The notes under the pieces were generated by a model. That model searched no databases. It had not been told where the DNA came from and saw only the letters and a program-made list of their open reading frames with translations. A stretch of 64,000 nt of DNA from Candidatus Hodarchaeota archaeon (GTDB taxonomy: Archaea; Asgardarchaeota; Heimdallarchaeia; Hodarchaeales; Hodarchaeaceae), in assembly GCA_016840035.1 (NCBI GenBank), contig JAEOTC010000154.1, positions 1-64,000 on the forward strand. The letters are read 5' to 3'. Of the stretch, positions 53,201-60,814 are shown piece after piece. The position numbers and the translations under genes are program-made. Numbering within the stretch: position 1 is the first letter of the stretch; the number at the start of each line of letters is the position of its first letter.

Positions 53201-53311
53201 GACTTGGTCTACTCTCTTTTCTATATAGTTAGTTTTGTTAATTATACCATGAATTGTGAATATAATCATGGAAATTATTATTATTGTTTGTAGTTTTCTC
53301 TGGTTCACCAT
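50270..53311 (-). CDS. Large SBBP-repeat surface protein with Ig-like domains
   Basis: The 1013-residue protein has a signal/anchor helix (about 9-26), an N-terminal SBBP-associated domain (about 60-265, FIQNQGQ and KYYFSTQGMSIGFS), about nine or ten SBBP repeats (270-730; SYSTFLGGNDNEYPAEVVVDQDNNAYICGYT type), three Ig-like repeats (730-970; PLPAGDGIHTLYLLAIDSAGNG type), a Thr-rich stalk and the C-terminus GGYFPGFTLITLALLVTILGYRKRPKKE, which resembles PGF-type C-terminal sorting signals. Rich in N-x-S/T. A role in adhesion or surface binding is suggested by the domain set; no catalytic motif was seen. Confidence 0.88.
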   Translation of the reverse strand: MVNQRKLQTIIIISMIIFTIHGIINKTNYIEKRVDQVSTEEDFSKLIPITNVPAISTPIDMPFSGFIQNQGQISDGSIKYYFSTQGMSIGFSTSEIKFVTDSGGGSSLTTFSITFPHAEKITPVGIHRQKNYVNYFYSDFQAANVPTFKEVWYYNLYENIDLRYYMSVNGLKYEFLVHPGADLNNIILQTSNSIQLNVKPDRVAFNTFSQIFPVIQDTHLRVFQFDGTEIPATFLAKSSNSYGYLIDTYDSSQVLVIDPLVLSYSTFLGGNDNEYPAEVVVDQDNNAYICGYTYSINFPSVNAFESTHNGSQDAFITKLNTTGTGIVFSSFLGGSSYDTADGLSIDSNNNIYLSGTTGSDNFPTYKGLNASRNGGDDGFIAKLNSTGNGLIFSTYLGGSSNENTVKIAVDSYDNIYVAGTTFSANFPKVNAFDTVIAGGSEAFVTKLNATGTGLIFSSYLGGDGQDYFRAIAIDAYNNTYLTGDTYSSTDFPLVNAINDTLSGPKDYFVSKINAAGNGLVFSTYLGGNNYDNPTALAVDIYNNSYICGTTNSADYPLVNAYDSSFDGLEGFITKLNSTGTGFVFSTLFGGNFSDIPNDIVVDVYNNTYIVGTTRSYDLPTVNAYDSSNNGGLNDEDAFITKFNSSGNGLIFSTYLGGSEDDEGKTITIDEYNNSYIAGFTESSDFPTYRAANDTYGGTEFYTDVFVTKFTIDEILPSITLASHQNNSIYPSGILVNIAVFDEYLDTVWYNWDDNTNQTWNEPYQTPLPTGEGTHWLHVYANDTAGHLVSQIYSFITDDIDPVIILEYPANNTNHNSGTLIDLSVTEIHLDVLRYYWDIGPYQLLEPPYQTPLPAGDGIHTLYLLAIDSAGNGVSMDLIFTTDDTNPVVEISSPNDITYTSNSVTLTYTISEGVTTIFLNGVANTTALPSGNVLTSLPEGENNITIVAVDTAGNSGQMTIVFTVDTTITTTTTTPSDTSTTTTTAKGGYFPGFTLITLALLVTILGYRKRPKKE

Positions 53312-53716
53312 TTTTTATCCTCAGCTTTCAGTTTTTATTCCAAGTAAAAAATTCTTCATTATTCGTTTTAGAATTTAGAAATAACAAGTTTTATTGATTG
53401 TATTTTAGAATTAACATAAATTATCGATGTTGTCTGAAAGACACCTATTCCACACTGTCAGTTAATAAACGTGCCTGTTGTAACTGAATCTAATCATAAT
53501 AACTGTCTTTCCCTTCCTCTCTGGTTTCTTTTCAACCTGAAGATTGTGACAAAAACCGTGATTACTCCTCCTATAAACCTCTCTCCTGATTAATTTTCAG
53601 CAATAGACAATTCTAAGTTAACTATTTTTGGCATAGCTATCAGAAAAGGTACTAGCTATTTCATTTACTTCCCCGCAATTCTAATCATAAGTGTATAAAA
53701 AAAAGGGGGAGGAAGG
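53312..53716 (-). other. Intergenic gap with a possible anchor remnant
   Basis: No intact gene or RNA seen in 405 bases. On the minus strand, 53589-53494 reads SGERFIGGVITVFVTIFRLKRNQRGRERQLL-stop, that is, a hydrophobic helix with a basic end like the C-terminal anchors of the nearby surface proteins. This may be the last part of a lost gene. Confidence 0.35.
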
Positions 53717-54808
53717 CTAGATAAGCGACTTTCTATCACTTCCCTTCCAAGCTCCAAACTTAAAGATATCATAGAGCGCTGAAAGAAATGAGATAACTGT
53801 CACAATTCCAAAGATCACTAATAAAAACAGATCTGCATTTTGAATAAACCAAAATACATCAGGATCTGCTAATACATCAGCTGGAGCATAAGCAGTTATT
53901 GCTTCTGTGAGAGTGAATGGGAAGTAAATTAATACAATTATCCCAGAAACTCCACTAGCAATATTTTTCACTGCTGAAGCTAACCGAGTAACCCTGATTC
54001 GTCCAAATAGCACGAGAAATGCATTGTATCCAATACTAATAATAAGTGAAAGATATATAGCAAGACCACTGATTAAATACCAGTTATCATTAAATATTGG
54101 AATGTCAGAAATCTCTAAATAAAGGAAAAAAGCAATAGCTAAGACGGTAAATATACCTCCAAAGAATCCACCAAGGTGTTGTCCGAATGCTGACCAAAAG
54201 CTAACTTCAGGTTTTCGGGGATCTTCCCGTACATAATAAACATCTAAAGATTTTTTTGGTACAGGTGTCGTCTTTTTATTAAATTCTGCCTTGATCTCTT
54301 CATACGACTTCTGGAATGAGACACGGAGTTTCAATATCTGTTCTTTAAAGGTTTTCTCATCAGAGATATATAAAGCCATCATAAAGAAGGCAATTCCAAT
54401 CAATCCCATGACGAAGGATAGAAATGAGACAAAGGGATCATTTGTAGCCATTTGAATGATCCATGCGATAGCCATAATCCCGATAAAACCAGCTAAAGCA
54501 AGTATTATGAATTGTTCATTCTGTATCTTAGATTCAGGTCTAGTTAATGGAGTTTTCCATTCATTAGCGATGTTAGATTCTTCTTCCAAAAATTTTGATG
54601 CGAGAGTTTTGGGATCTTCCATGATCATTAAAGCTTGTTCAAATGATTCATGAATAGTTAAACCTTTTTGCTTTTCAGAGATATTGTGAGCAAGATCCCA
54701 GATGTGTGCTTGCAGTTCTTTTAAAATTTGGTCCTTATCTGCTAAAGGGTCAAGATATCTTCCAACTTCAGCAAGATAGTCATCAATTTCTTTATATGTC
54801 GTATTCAT
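53717..54808 (-). CDS. HAAS-like membrane protein paired with a PadR regulator
   Basis: The 363-residue protein has an N-terminal helical domain (1-80: YKEIDDYLAEVGRYLDPLADKDQILKELQAHIWDLA) as in the HAAS/DUF1700 domains that PadR proteins control, followed by six or seven membrane helices (about 103-145, 190-235, 245-270, 285-300, 325-350). Its ATG overlaps the padR stop by 4 bases (ATGA), so the two form an operon. In bacteria such pairs sense membrane or antibiotic stress. The same role here is only inferred. Confidence 0.82.
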   Translation of the reverse strand: MNTTYKEIDDYLAEVGRYLDPLADKDQILKELQAHIWDLAHNISEKQKGLTIHESFEQALMIMEDPKTLASKFLEEESNIANEWKTPLTRPESKIQNEQFIILALAGFIGIMAIAWIIQMATNDPFVSFLSFVMGLIGIAFFMMALYISDEKTFKEQILKLRVSFQKSYEEIKAEFNKKTTPVPKKSLDVYYVREDPRKPEVSFWSAFGQHLGGFFGGIFTVLAIAFFLYLEISDIPIFNDNWYLISGLAIYLSLIISIGYNAFLVLFGRIRVTRLASAVKNIASGVSGIIVLIYFPFTLTEAITAYAPADVLADPDVFWFIQNADLFLLVIFGIVTVISFLSALYDIFKFGAWKGSDRKSLI

Positions 54809-55191
54809 AATATGTTCATCTCATTATTTTCAATTAAATTTTCAAGGATTTCATAATAATGAATCCAGTTCTGCCAAAGAGCTCGATAAGCCTGTTCTCC
54901 TTTGGAAGTTAAGTGATAATGCTTTCGTGCAGGACCCGATGTGGAAACTTTAAGTTTATGTTCAACCAATCCTTCTTTTTCGAATCTTCTTAGGATGGCA
55001 TAGAAAGTTGCTTTTGAGGCATCGAGCTCTCCGTGCGTAGTTTCAACTAGTTTTTCTCCAATAAGGTAACCATAAATCCCTTCATCCTGGTACTGCTTGA
55101 TGATAGCGAGTAATGCCAGACGATTAGCCGAGTTTATGAGACTAGTGATCTCCTTAGTCACCCATTGGGTAATTTCATCAGTTTGTGTCAA
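54805..55191 (-). CDS. PadR-family transcription regulator
   Basis: The 128-residue regulator has the PadR winged helix: ALLAIIKQYQDEGIYGYLIGEKLVET, LDASKATFYAILRRFEKEGLVEHKLKVSTSGPARKHYHLTSKG (about 56-98). A C-terminal helix completes the dimerisation arm. It is first in the operon with the HAAS-like membrane protein and probably controls it and itself. The inverted repeat CTACT...AGTAG between 55219 and 55237, upstream of its start and divergent from the GH53 gene, is a candidate binding site. Confidence 0.9.
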   Translation of the reverse strand: MTQTDEITQWVTKEITSLINSANRLALLAIIKQYQDEGIYGYLIGEKLVETTHGELDASKATFYAILRRFEKEGLVEHKLKVSTSGPARKHYHLTSKGEQAYRALWQNWIHYYEILENLIENNEMNIL

Positions 55192-55218
55192 TTATAATAC
55201 CTCAAATAGTATTATCAT

Positions 55219-55237
55219 CTACTAATAGCAGAAGTAG
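55219..55237. promoter_or_regulatory. Inverted repeat between divergent padR and GH53 genes
   Basis: CTACT (55219-55223) and its complement AGTAG (55233-55237) flank a 9-base spacer, about 30 bases before the PadR start. The neighbouring sequence TCTACTAATAG also occurs at 12173-12183. A PadR operator is possible. Weak evidence. Confidence 0.3.
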
Positions 55238-55278
55238 TATATGACTTAAGAATACTTCGGTTGGGGTATTTCCCCGTA

Positions 55279-55288
55279 CTTAAATACT
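55279..55288 (+). promoter_or_regulatory. TATA-like element of the galactanase gene
   Basis: The box around CTTAAATACT lies about 20-29 bases before the GTG start at 55308, with no Shine-Dalgarno in between. That spacing fits an archaeal promoter with a leaderless or nearly leaderless transcript. Confidence 0.35.
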
Positions 55289-55307
55289 CACACTCAATAA
55301 TTAGTAT

Positions 55308-56624
55308 GTGAAGCTTCATTCGTTCGGTAAGTTCCATCAACCGACGTTCCTTCTAGTTGTGACTATTTTTTTATCCCAAAATAGTCTATATCTACTTTCT
55401 GCCCCCTCTGACATTGACAACACAATTTTTGACCTTTCCTTCAGAGGAGTTGATATTTCTTACCTACCAGAAATTGAAGATAATGGTGGGATATATTATT
55501 CAAATGGCCAAGCACAAAATCTCCTTCATATCTTAAAAAATAACGGTATTAACTCAATTCGTCTTCGAATTTGGAATGATCCCTTAGATCAGTACTGTGG
55601 TAAGAATCAAACATTATCATTTGCAAAAAGGATTTCAAACCTTGATCTAAAACTTCTTCTTGATTTTCATTATTCAGATACTTGGGCTGATCCTGGACAT
55701 CAACTAAAACCCGAAGCTTGGAGTAATCTATCCTTCAATGACCTTAAAATTGCTATTTATGATTATACCTTTGAAATTATTTCTGATTTAGGTACCCAAG
55801 GGTCATTACCAAGCATAGTTCAGATAGGAAACGAAATTACTGGGGGTATGCTATGGGATGAGGGCAAGGTAGGAGGGGCATATAATACGGTTCCTCAATG
55901 GACTCAATTTACAGACCTTCTTAAAAGTGCTATTCAAGCGGTACATGACGCCGCAGAGGACGAAAGTATTCAGATTATGATTCATTCTGATCGAGGGGGG
56001 GACAATGCGGGATGTAGATGGTTTTATGATAATCTTCTCTTGTACAATGTTTCGTTTGATATCATTGGATTGTCCTACTACCCTTGGTGGCATGGTACCT
56101 TGCAAGATCTTAAGGAAAATTTGGTTAATCTATCAACAAGGTATGATCATAATCTGTGCGTCGTAGAAACCGCGTATCCTTGGACTTTGGACTGGTATGA
56201 TAATACTACCAATAGGATTGGTCTACAATCCCAACTCCATGAGGGGTATCCCGCAACCGTTCAAGGGCAATTAATGTTTCTAAAAGACTTATTTAAAATT
56301 GTAAAGAATTCAACATACTCGAAGGGAATCGGAGTTTATTATTGGGCACCAGAAGTCATTTCTACAGCTACTCGTGGGTCATCAAGAGAAAATCTTGGGT
56401 TTTTTGATTTTTCAGGAAATCTGCTTAACTCAATAAGTGCTTTTTCTCCGACTCTGCCCGTAAGTTCTTCTCAAACGTTCACTGAAAGTCAAACTTCTAT
56501 ACAAAGTTATACAACCCAGTCCTCTGAAAATCTATCAACGAATGGAGAAGTTTCTTTTAGGGTTAGCTTAATCAGCTTGATTTTTGGGTTGTACATCATC
56601 TCTTATTATCGAAAACAAAATTAA
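55308..56624 (+). CDS. GH53 endo-beta-1,4-galactanase, secreted and membrane-anchored
   Basis: The 438-residue protein is a glycoside hydrolase family 53 enzyme that cuts beta-1,4-galactan (pectin side chains). It shows RGVDISYLPEIEDNGG (46-61), SIRLRIWNDP (83-92), LLLDFHYSDTWADPGHQ (117-132), acid/base Glu176 in QIGNEITGG and nucleophile Glu287 in VVETAYPWT. The signal peptide is 12-30 (start GTG 55308). A C-terminal Ser/Thr stalk (about 385-415) and anchor helix (VSLISLIFGLYIISYYRKQN) place it on the cell surface. GH53 is mainly bacterial and fungal, so transfer into this lineage is likely. It implies use of plant-type polysaccharide. Confidence 0.93.
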   Translation: MKLHSFGKFHQPTFLLVVTIFLSQNSLYLLSAPSDIDNTIFDLSFRGVDISYLPEIEDNGGIYYSNGQAQNLLHILKNNGINSIRLRIWNDPLDQYCGKNQTLSFAKRISNLDLKLLLDFHYSDTWADPGHQLKPEAWSNLSFNDLKIAIYDYTFEIISDLGTQGSLPSIVQIGNEITGGMLWDEGKVGGAYNTVPQWTQFTDLLKSAIQAVHDAAEDESIQIMIHSDRGGDNAGCRWFYDNLLLYNVSFDIIGLSYYPWWHGTLQDLKENLVNLSTRYDHNLCVVETAYPWTLDWYDNTTNRIGLQSQLHEGYPATVQGQLMFLKDLFKIVKNSTYSKGIGVYYWAPEVISTATRGSSRENLGFFDFSGNLLNSISAFSPTLPVSSSQTFTESQTSIQSYTTQSSENLSTNGEVSFRVSLISLIFGLYIISYYRKQN

Positions 56625-56678
56625 ATCTAGGAAGAATTTACAGGATAGCTTTGATTTTAACATTTTAATGGGATTTAT

Positions 56679-57317
56679 ATGAACCTTTCTCCTCCTAAAC
56701 TTGCCCCAAAAATCATTCTGGAAGGAACACGGCTGACACAAAAGACTGAGATAGCATTTATGTTAAATGAACATCCACGTATTGTAGGCCCTCGTAAATA
56801 TCGGTATCATTCTCCTATCATATCTGCGGAATGGTGTGGATTTACAAATTATCCCTGGGGAAGAGGATTAATAAATTTTAATCCATCAGAGAAAAATTTA
56901 GCACTAGAAACATATCAAACCTGGATTAAAATGTTTGAACTTCAAAGATATTATTCTTGGATAATTGATAGATTTCATATCAGCACAACGGTTTACCAGA
57001 AGCAACAGGGAAGAACGATAAATTTCGACTGGTTAGAAAAAAGACTAAAACCTCTTGGTTTTTGTATAATCCTCTGTACTAGAAGTAAAAACAGCTTCTT
57101 TAACGCGAGAAAAGAACGATTAAAAATTTCTGGCAATCCTCAGCAATATGATGATCTAACTGTCTTTATTGAAGAACAAGAGCTATTTAAGTACGTTATT
57201 TCTACGTCTACTCTTCCACATCTGGAAGTAGATGTATCTAACGATGATCTCGAAGCATCTTGTATCAAAGTTGCTGATTTCCTTGAAAGTAATAACCTCC
57301 TTGGACTTTATGATTAG
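56679..57317 (+). CDS. Thymidylate-kinase-like protein with altered P-loop
   Basis: The 212-residue protein has the outline of the thymidylate/deoxynucleoside kinase fold: IILEGTRLTQKTEIAFML (12-29) where IxxEGxxGxGKST is expected, WIIDRFHISTTVYQ (about 94-107) in the DR-x lid region, and a late CIILCTRSKNSFFNAR strand with Arg pair. In the P-loop, the glycine-rich core is TRLTQKT, missing the G-x-G-K-S/T glycines. Loss of ATP binding or a changed nucleotide site is likely. It might be a regulatory or inactive member. I would not assign a reaction. It follows the galactanase gene by 54 bases. Confidence 0.5.
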   Translation: MNLSPPKLAPKIILEGTRLTQKTEIAFMLNEHPRIVGPRKYRYHSPIISAEWCGFTNYPWGRGLINFNPSEKNLALETYQTWIKMFELQRYYSWIIDRFHISTTVYQKQQGRTINFDWLEKRLKPLGFCIILCTRSKNSFFNARKERLKISGNPQQYDDLTVFIEEQELFKYVISTSTLPHLEVDVSNDDLEASCIKVADFLESNNLLGLYD

Positions 57318-57389
57318 AATACACAAAGACGTACAAATGTGAAAACCAATGTTTATTATAAAGTGACAATCCTTTTTCAATGACCACCC

Positions 57390-59699
57390 GTGCGAGTTCG
57401 AAAACCTTCTCTAAACGTTGTTACTATCATTTTACTTGGTACAATTTTACCAATTGTTTTAGGAACATTATTTGGAGTTGTTGTTTATTCTGGAACAATT
57501 AATCGAGCAAATTCACTTGCCAGTGACTCTCTTTCTCAAACTGCTTACAATGAGCTGAAAACAACATTAAATACCCAAACTCAAATTCTTGACGATTTCT
57601 TCCTTGATCATGAACTGGATATTATTCATGCTCAAAACTACCTAGAAAATCTCTTAGAGTTCACAAATACTAATTCTAATTGGAATTTCTCCCTTATTAG
57701 TCAAAATGAGGATGGAATTAAAGGTTTGGAAACAGACATCGGTTTCGGAGATGTATTTGTTTTCCCTGATACTGAAATGAATAGTACGATAAATAATACC
57801 ATTGAATATCTCTCATTAGGGGCACCATACTTTAATTCCATTGTTAATTCCACCTCCATAGTACATGCATATTTCTCAACCCAAAATGGAGTGAATTGGG
57901 TTTATCCTTTCATAAATGCTTTAAGTTTTCTTGATCCTGAAACTGGAGCGCAACAACGACCATGGTATCAGGAAGCAATTCAAACAAACACTATTGGCTG
58001 GTCAATTTATACAGATGCTTTTACTGGAAATTTAATAGCGACAGTTTCTATACCATTCTATAATGGATCAGAGCTTTTCGGGGTGGTAGGTTTTGATATT
58101 TCTCTAGCATCAATAGAAATTGAACTTAGTGCATTTTCTTTTAGTGAAACAAGCTATGCTCTGCTAATTAATCGTACTCTTGCCATTATTGCCCGATCTG
58201 ATGTTCTAATTACTGATCCAGGGTATGATGAGCTTACAAATGCAACCAAAGTTACAAATACTTCATTCTCAGCCCTCTACACCTCATTAATGCAGGCTTT
58301 TGATTATAAATATGGAATTATTGAGTTAGACTTACAAGCTGGGGTTGACTTTTCAGAAGTAGAATCAAAGCTTATTTTCTATAAGTCACTAGAATTTGTA
58401 GATCTATTATTTTGTATCGTGATAAGCGAGACTGATATTAATATTATGGCAGCTTCCATTTTAAATCTTTATAATTCATCAGCAGGCCAATTTGTATTGA
58501 GTCAAATACTAACGATTATAGTAATTTTCTTCTTAACCTTTCTAATAGCGTTTTTAGCCTATAGTTATGGAATTAGAGGGATTTTTAGATCACGGACGCG
58601 AATCACAGAAGCTAAACTTGAAAAATCCGAAAGAGATTATCAAGATTTATTCGAAGAAACTCCCATTGGATTGTATAGGTCAACTCCTGACGGTAAATTT
58701 ATTGCAGCCAACGAGGCCTTTGTTAAGTTAATCGGAGCAAAATCCTTTGACGAACTCCAAGATTGGAACATTAATGACTTGACAAAAGAGATTGAATATC
58801 CACGTGCCGATTTCACTCTGAAATTGGCAAGTAGTAGAGAAACGAAAACTTTTGAATACAGAATTAAGCGATTAGATGGATCTTACATTTTCATTCGCGA
58901 ACACTCCAAAGTAGTCCGTGATGAGGATGGAAACATCTTATTTTACGAGGGGTCCATGGAGGATATTTCTAAACAACGAGCCGCGGAATTTGCAAAAACA
59001 GTATTAGAACAGAAACGATCAGATTTTATTTCCATGACGACTCATGAGCTGAGAACACCCTTAACTGCAATTAAGGGATTTACCGATATATTGGAAAGAT
59101 CAAGTGATCAAGATATTGAAGTCGATAAAAGGGTGCAGATTTATTCCCTAATTAAGAAAAATGTGTTACGCCTAGAAAGACTCGTGCAAGGAGTCAGTGA
59201 TCTTACTAGAATGGAGCAAGGGATGTTCGATTTACGACTAGAAGAGTTTAAGTTATGCGATTATCTTAAAAATCTACTTCCTATGTTTGAAACATTACTA
59301 GGACATCCTATGCAAATCATCCAACATTCTCCTGAAAAAAGCTGTAGGGTCAATGCAGATAAAGTCAGAATTGAGCAAATTCTAACGAATTTAATTGATA
59401 ATGCCATAAAACACACACCAGAAGATAATCGACAAATAACGCTCGAAACTGAGATCTTTGATGAGATAATTCAGCTAAGAATTATCGATAATGGTTGTGG
59501 TATTTCAACGGAAAATTTGGAAATTATCTTTAACCAATTTGTTTCCTTACCAACTCAATATTCAGTGGGGGGTACTGGCATTGGTTTGTATGTATCCAGA
59601 TTACTAGCTGAAGCCCAAGGTGGTACGCTTCGAGCAGAAAGTGATGGATCTGGATTGGGATCAACTTTTATCTTAGAATTACCTCTTTTAAATTCATAA
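57390..59699 (+). CDS. Membrane sensor histidine kinase (Cache, PAS, HisKA, HATPase)
   Basis: The 769-residue protein begins with GTG 57390 and a membrane helix (12-34). An extracellular Cache-type sensor (about 40-365, with PWYQEAIQTNTIGWSIYTDAFTG) leads to a second membrane helix (about 370-395). Then come a PAS domain (about 410-530, LFEETPIGLYRSTPDGKFIAANEAFVKLIGA) and the kinase core: His552 in MTTHELRTPL, N-box NLIDNAIKHTPEDN, G1 IDNGCGIS and G2 GGTGIGLYVSR. It senses an outside small molecule. No response regulator gene lies nearby, so its partner is encoded elsewhere. Confidence 0.94.
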   Translation: MRVRKPSLNVVTIILLGTILPIVLGTLFGVVVYSGTINRANSLASDSLSQTAYNELKTTLNTQTQILDDFFLDHELDIIHAQNYLENLLEFTNTNSNWNFSLISQNEDGIKGLETDIGFGDVFVFPDTEMNSTINNTIEYLSLGAPYFNSIVNSTSIVHAYFSTQNGVNWVYPFINALSFLDPETGAQQRPWYQEAIQTNTIGWSIYTDAFTGNLIATVSIPFYNGSELFGVVGFDISLASIEIELSAFSFSETSYALLINRTLAIIARSDVLITDPGYDELTNATKVTNTSFSALYTSLMQAFDYKYGIIELDLQAGVDFSEVESKLIFYKSLEFVDLLFCIVISETDINIMAASILNLYNSSAGQFVLSQILTIIVIFFLTFLIAFLAYSYGIRGIFRSRTRITEAKLEKSERDYQDLFEETPIGLYRSTPDGKFIAANEAFVKLIGAKSFDELQDWNINDLTKEIEYPRADFTLKLASSRETKTFEYRIKRLDGSYIFIREHSKVVRDEDGNILFYEGSMEDISKQRAAEFAKTVLEQKRSDFISMTTHELRTPLTAIKGFTDILERSSDQDIEVDKRVQIYSLIKKNVLRLERLVQGVSDLTRMEQGMFDLRLEEFKLCDYLKNLLPMFETLLGHPMQIIQHSPEKSCRVNADKVRIEQILTNLIDNAIKHTPEDNRQITLETEIFDEIIQLRIIDNGCGISTENLEIIFNQFVSLPTQYSVGGTGIGLYVSRLLAEAQGGTLRAESDGSGLGSTFILELPLLNS

Positions 59700-59884
59700 A
59701 TCTCTTCTACCACTTAACCACTCAGATAGTGTTTCAGATTTAGATATTCAGTACGAATTATCACGCTACTGTTAAAAATCATTTTTATACATGTAGATCC
59801 TTTACCGACATCTTCATTTTTTTAAACTCAGCTTTGAATGTTTCTCTTATTGGAATATTATTCCACTTTTTCGGTGTAATAACG

Positions 59885-60814
59885 ATGAGCACAGAAATTA
59901 TCACAACAAATCAGCTTTCAAAATTTTATGGGTCAATTCGCGGTATCCATGAGGTTTCTATTAAGGTTCCAGCTGGAGGCGTGGGGTTTCTCGGCCCTAA
60001 CGGGGCAGGAAAAACAACTCTAATTCGTACATTGTTAGGGATCCTAAGGCCTACTAAAGGAACAGCCAATGTTCTGGGTTATGACATTAAATCCAGGATC
60101 AATGAAGTACGAGACCGTATCGGGTACATCCCCGAATTTAATACCTCCTTTATTCCCGATATGACCGCAATGAAATTTGTGGCATTCTGTGGGCGTATGA
60201 ATGGACTGGCGCATTCTGAATCTAAACAACGTGCTAGTGACTCTTTATATTATGTGGGACTTGGAGAGGAAAGATATCGAAAACTAGGAACCTTTTCTTT
60301 AGGAATGAAGCAAAAAGTAAAATTAGCGTCTGCTTTGGTTCATGATCCCGAAATTATCATTGCTGATGAGCCAACAAATGGTTTAGACCCAACTGGTCGA
60401 AATCAAATGCTGGAACTCATTCGTAATTTGCAAACAGATCAAGGTAAACATGTTATTTTAAGCTCTCATTTATTAAGAGATGTTGAACAAACTACAGATT
60501 ATGCAATCGTCTTCTCTGAAGGAGAAATACTTGCTCAGGGTAATATCAAGCAACTAACTTCTGGCCGACGCAGTTCTATCAGTGTCAAGGTGAAATTTAA
60601 TGAGGAACATTTCTTGAATAATTTGAAGGATAAAGGGTTCGAAGTATGGGAGGAAGGAGGGTTTATTGAGGTGAAGAGAGTAAATGATACTGAAAATGCC
60701 ATTTTTAGAGCCGCAAATGAAACAAGTACGGAAATTAGGTATTTAGGAAGTAGATCCAGTACACTGGAAGATGTCTTTGTTGATCTTTTCCGCAATAAGG
60801 AGGGAATTCAATGA
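59885..60814 (+). CDS. ABC transporter ATPase (module 1)
   Basis: The 309-residue ATPase has Walker A GPNGAGKTT (residues about 36-44), signature LGMKQK (a variant of LSGGQ), Walker B EIIIADEPTNGLDP and the switch His in LSSHLL. The C-terminal part is typical of ABC-2 drug/lipid exporter ATPases. I chose ATG 59885 over a start 17 codons upstream that lacks a ribosome site. It overlaps the permease gene by 4 bases. It powers the membrane subunit encoded next. Confidence 0.93.
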   Translation: MSTEIITTNQLSKFYGSIRGIHEVSIKVPAGGVGFLGPNGAGKTTLIRTLLGILRPTKGTANVLGYDIKSRINEVRDRIGYIPEFNTSFIPDMTAMKFVAFCGRMNGLAHSESKQRASDSLYYVGLGEERYRKLGTFSLGMKQKVKLASALVHDPEIIIADEPTNGLDPTGRNQMLELIRNLQTDQGKHVILSSHLLRDVEQTTDYAIVFSEGEILAQGNIKQLTSGRRSSISVKVKFNEEHFLNNLKDKGFEVWEEGGFIEVKRVNDTENAIFRAANETSTEIRYLGSRSSTLEDVFVDLFRNKEGIQ

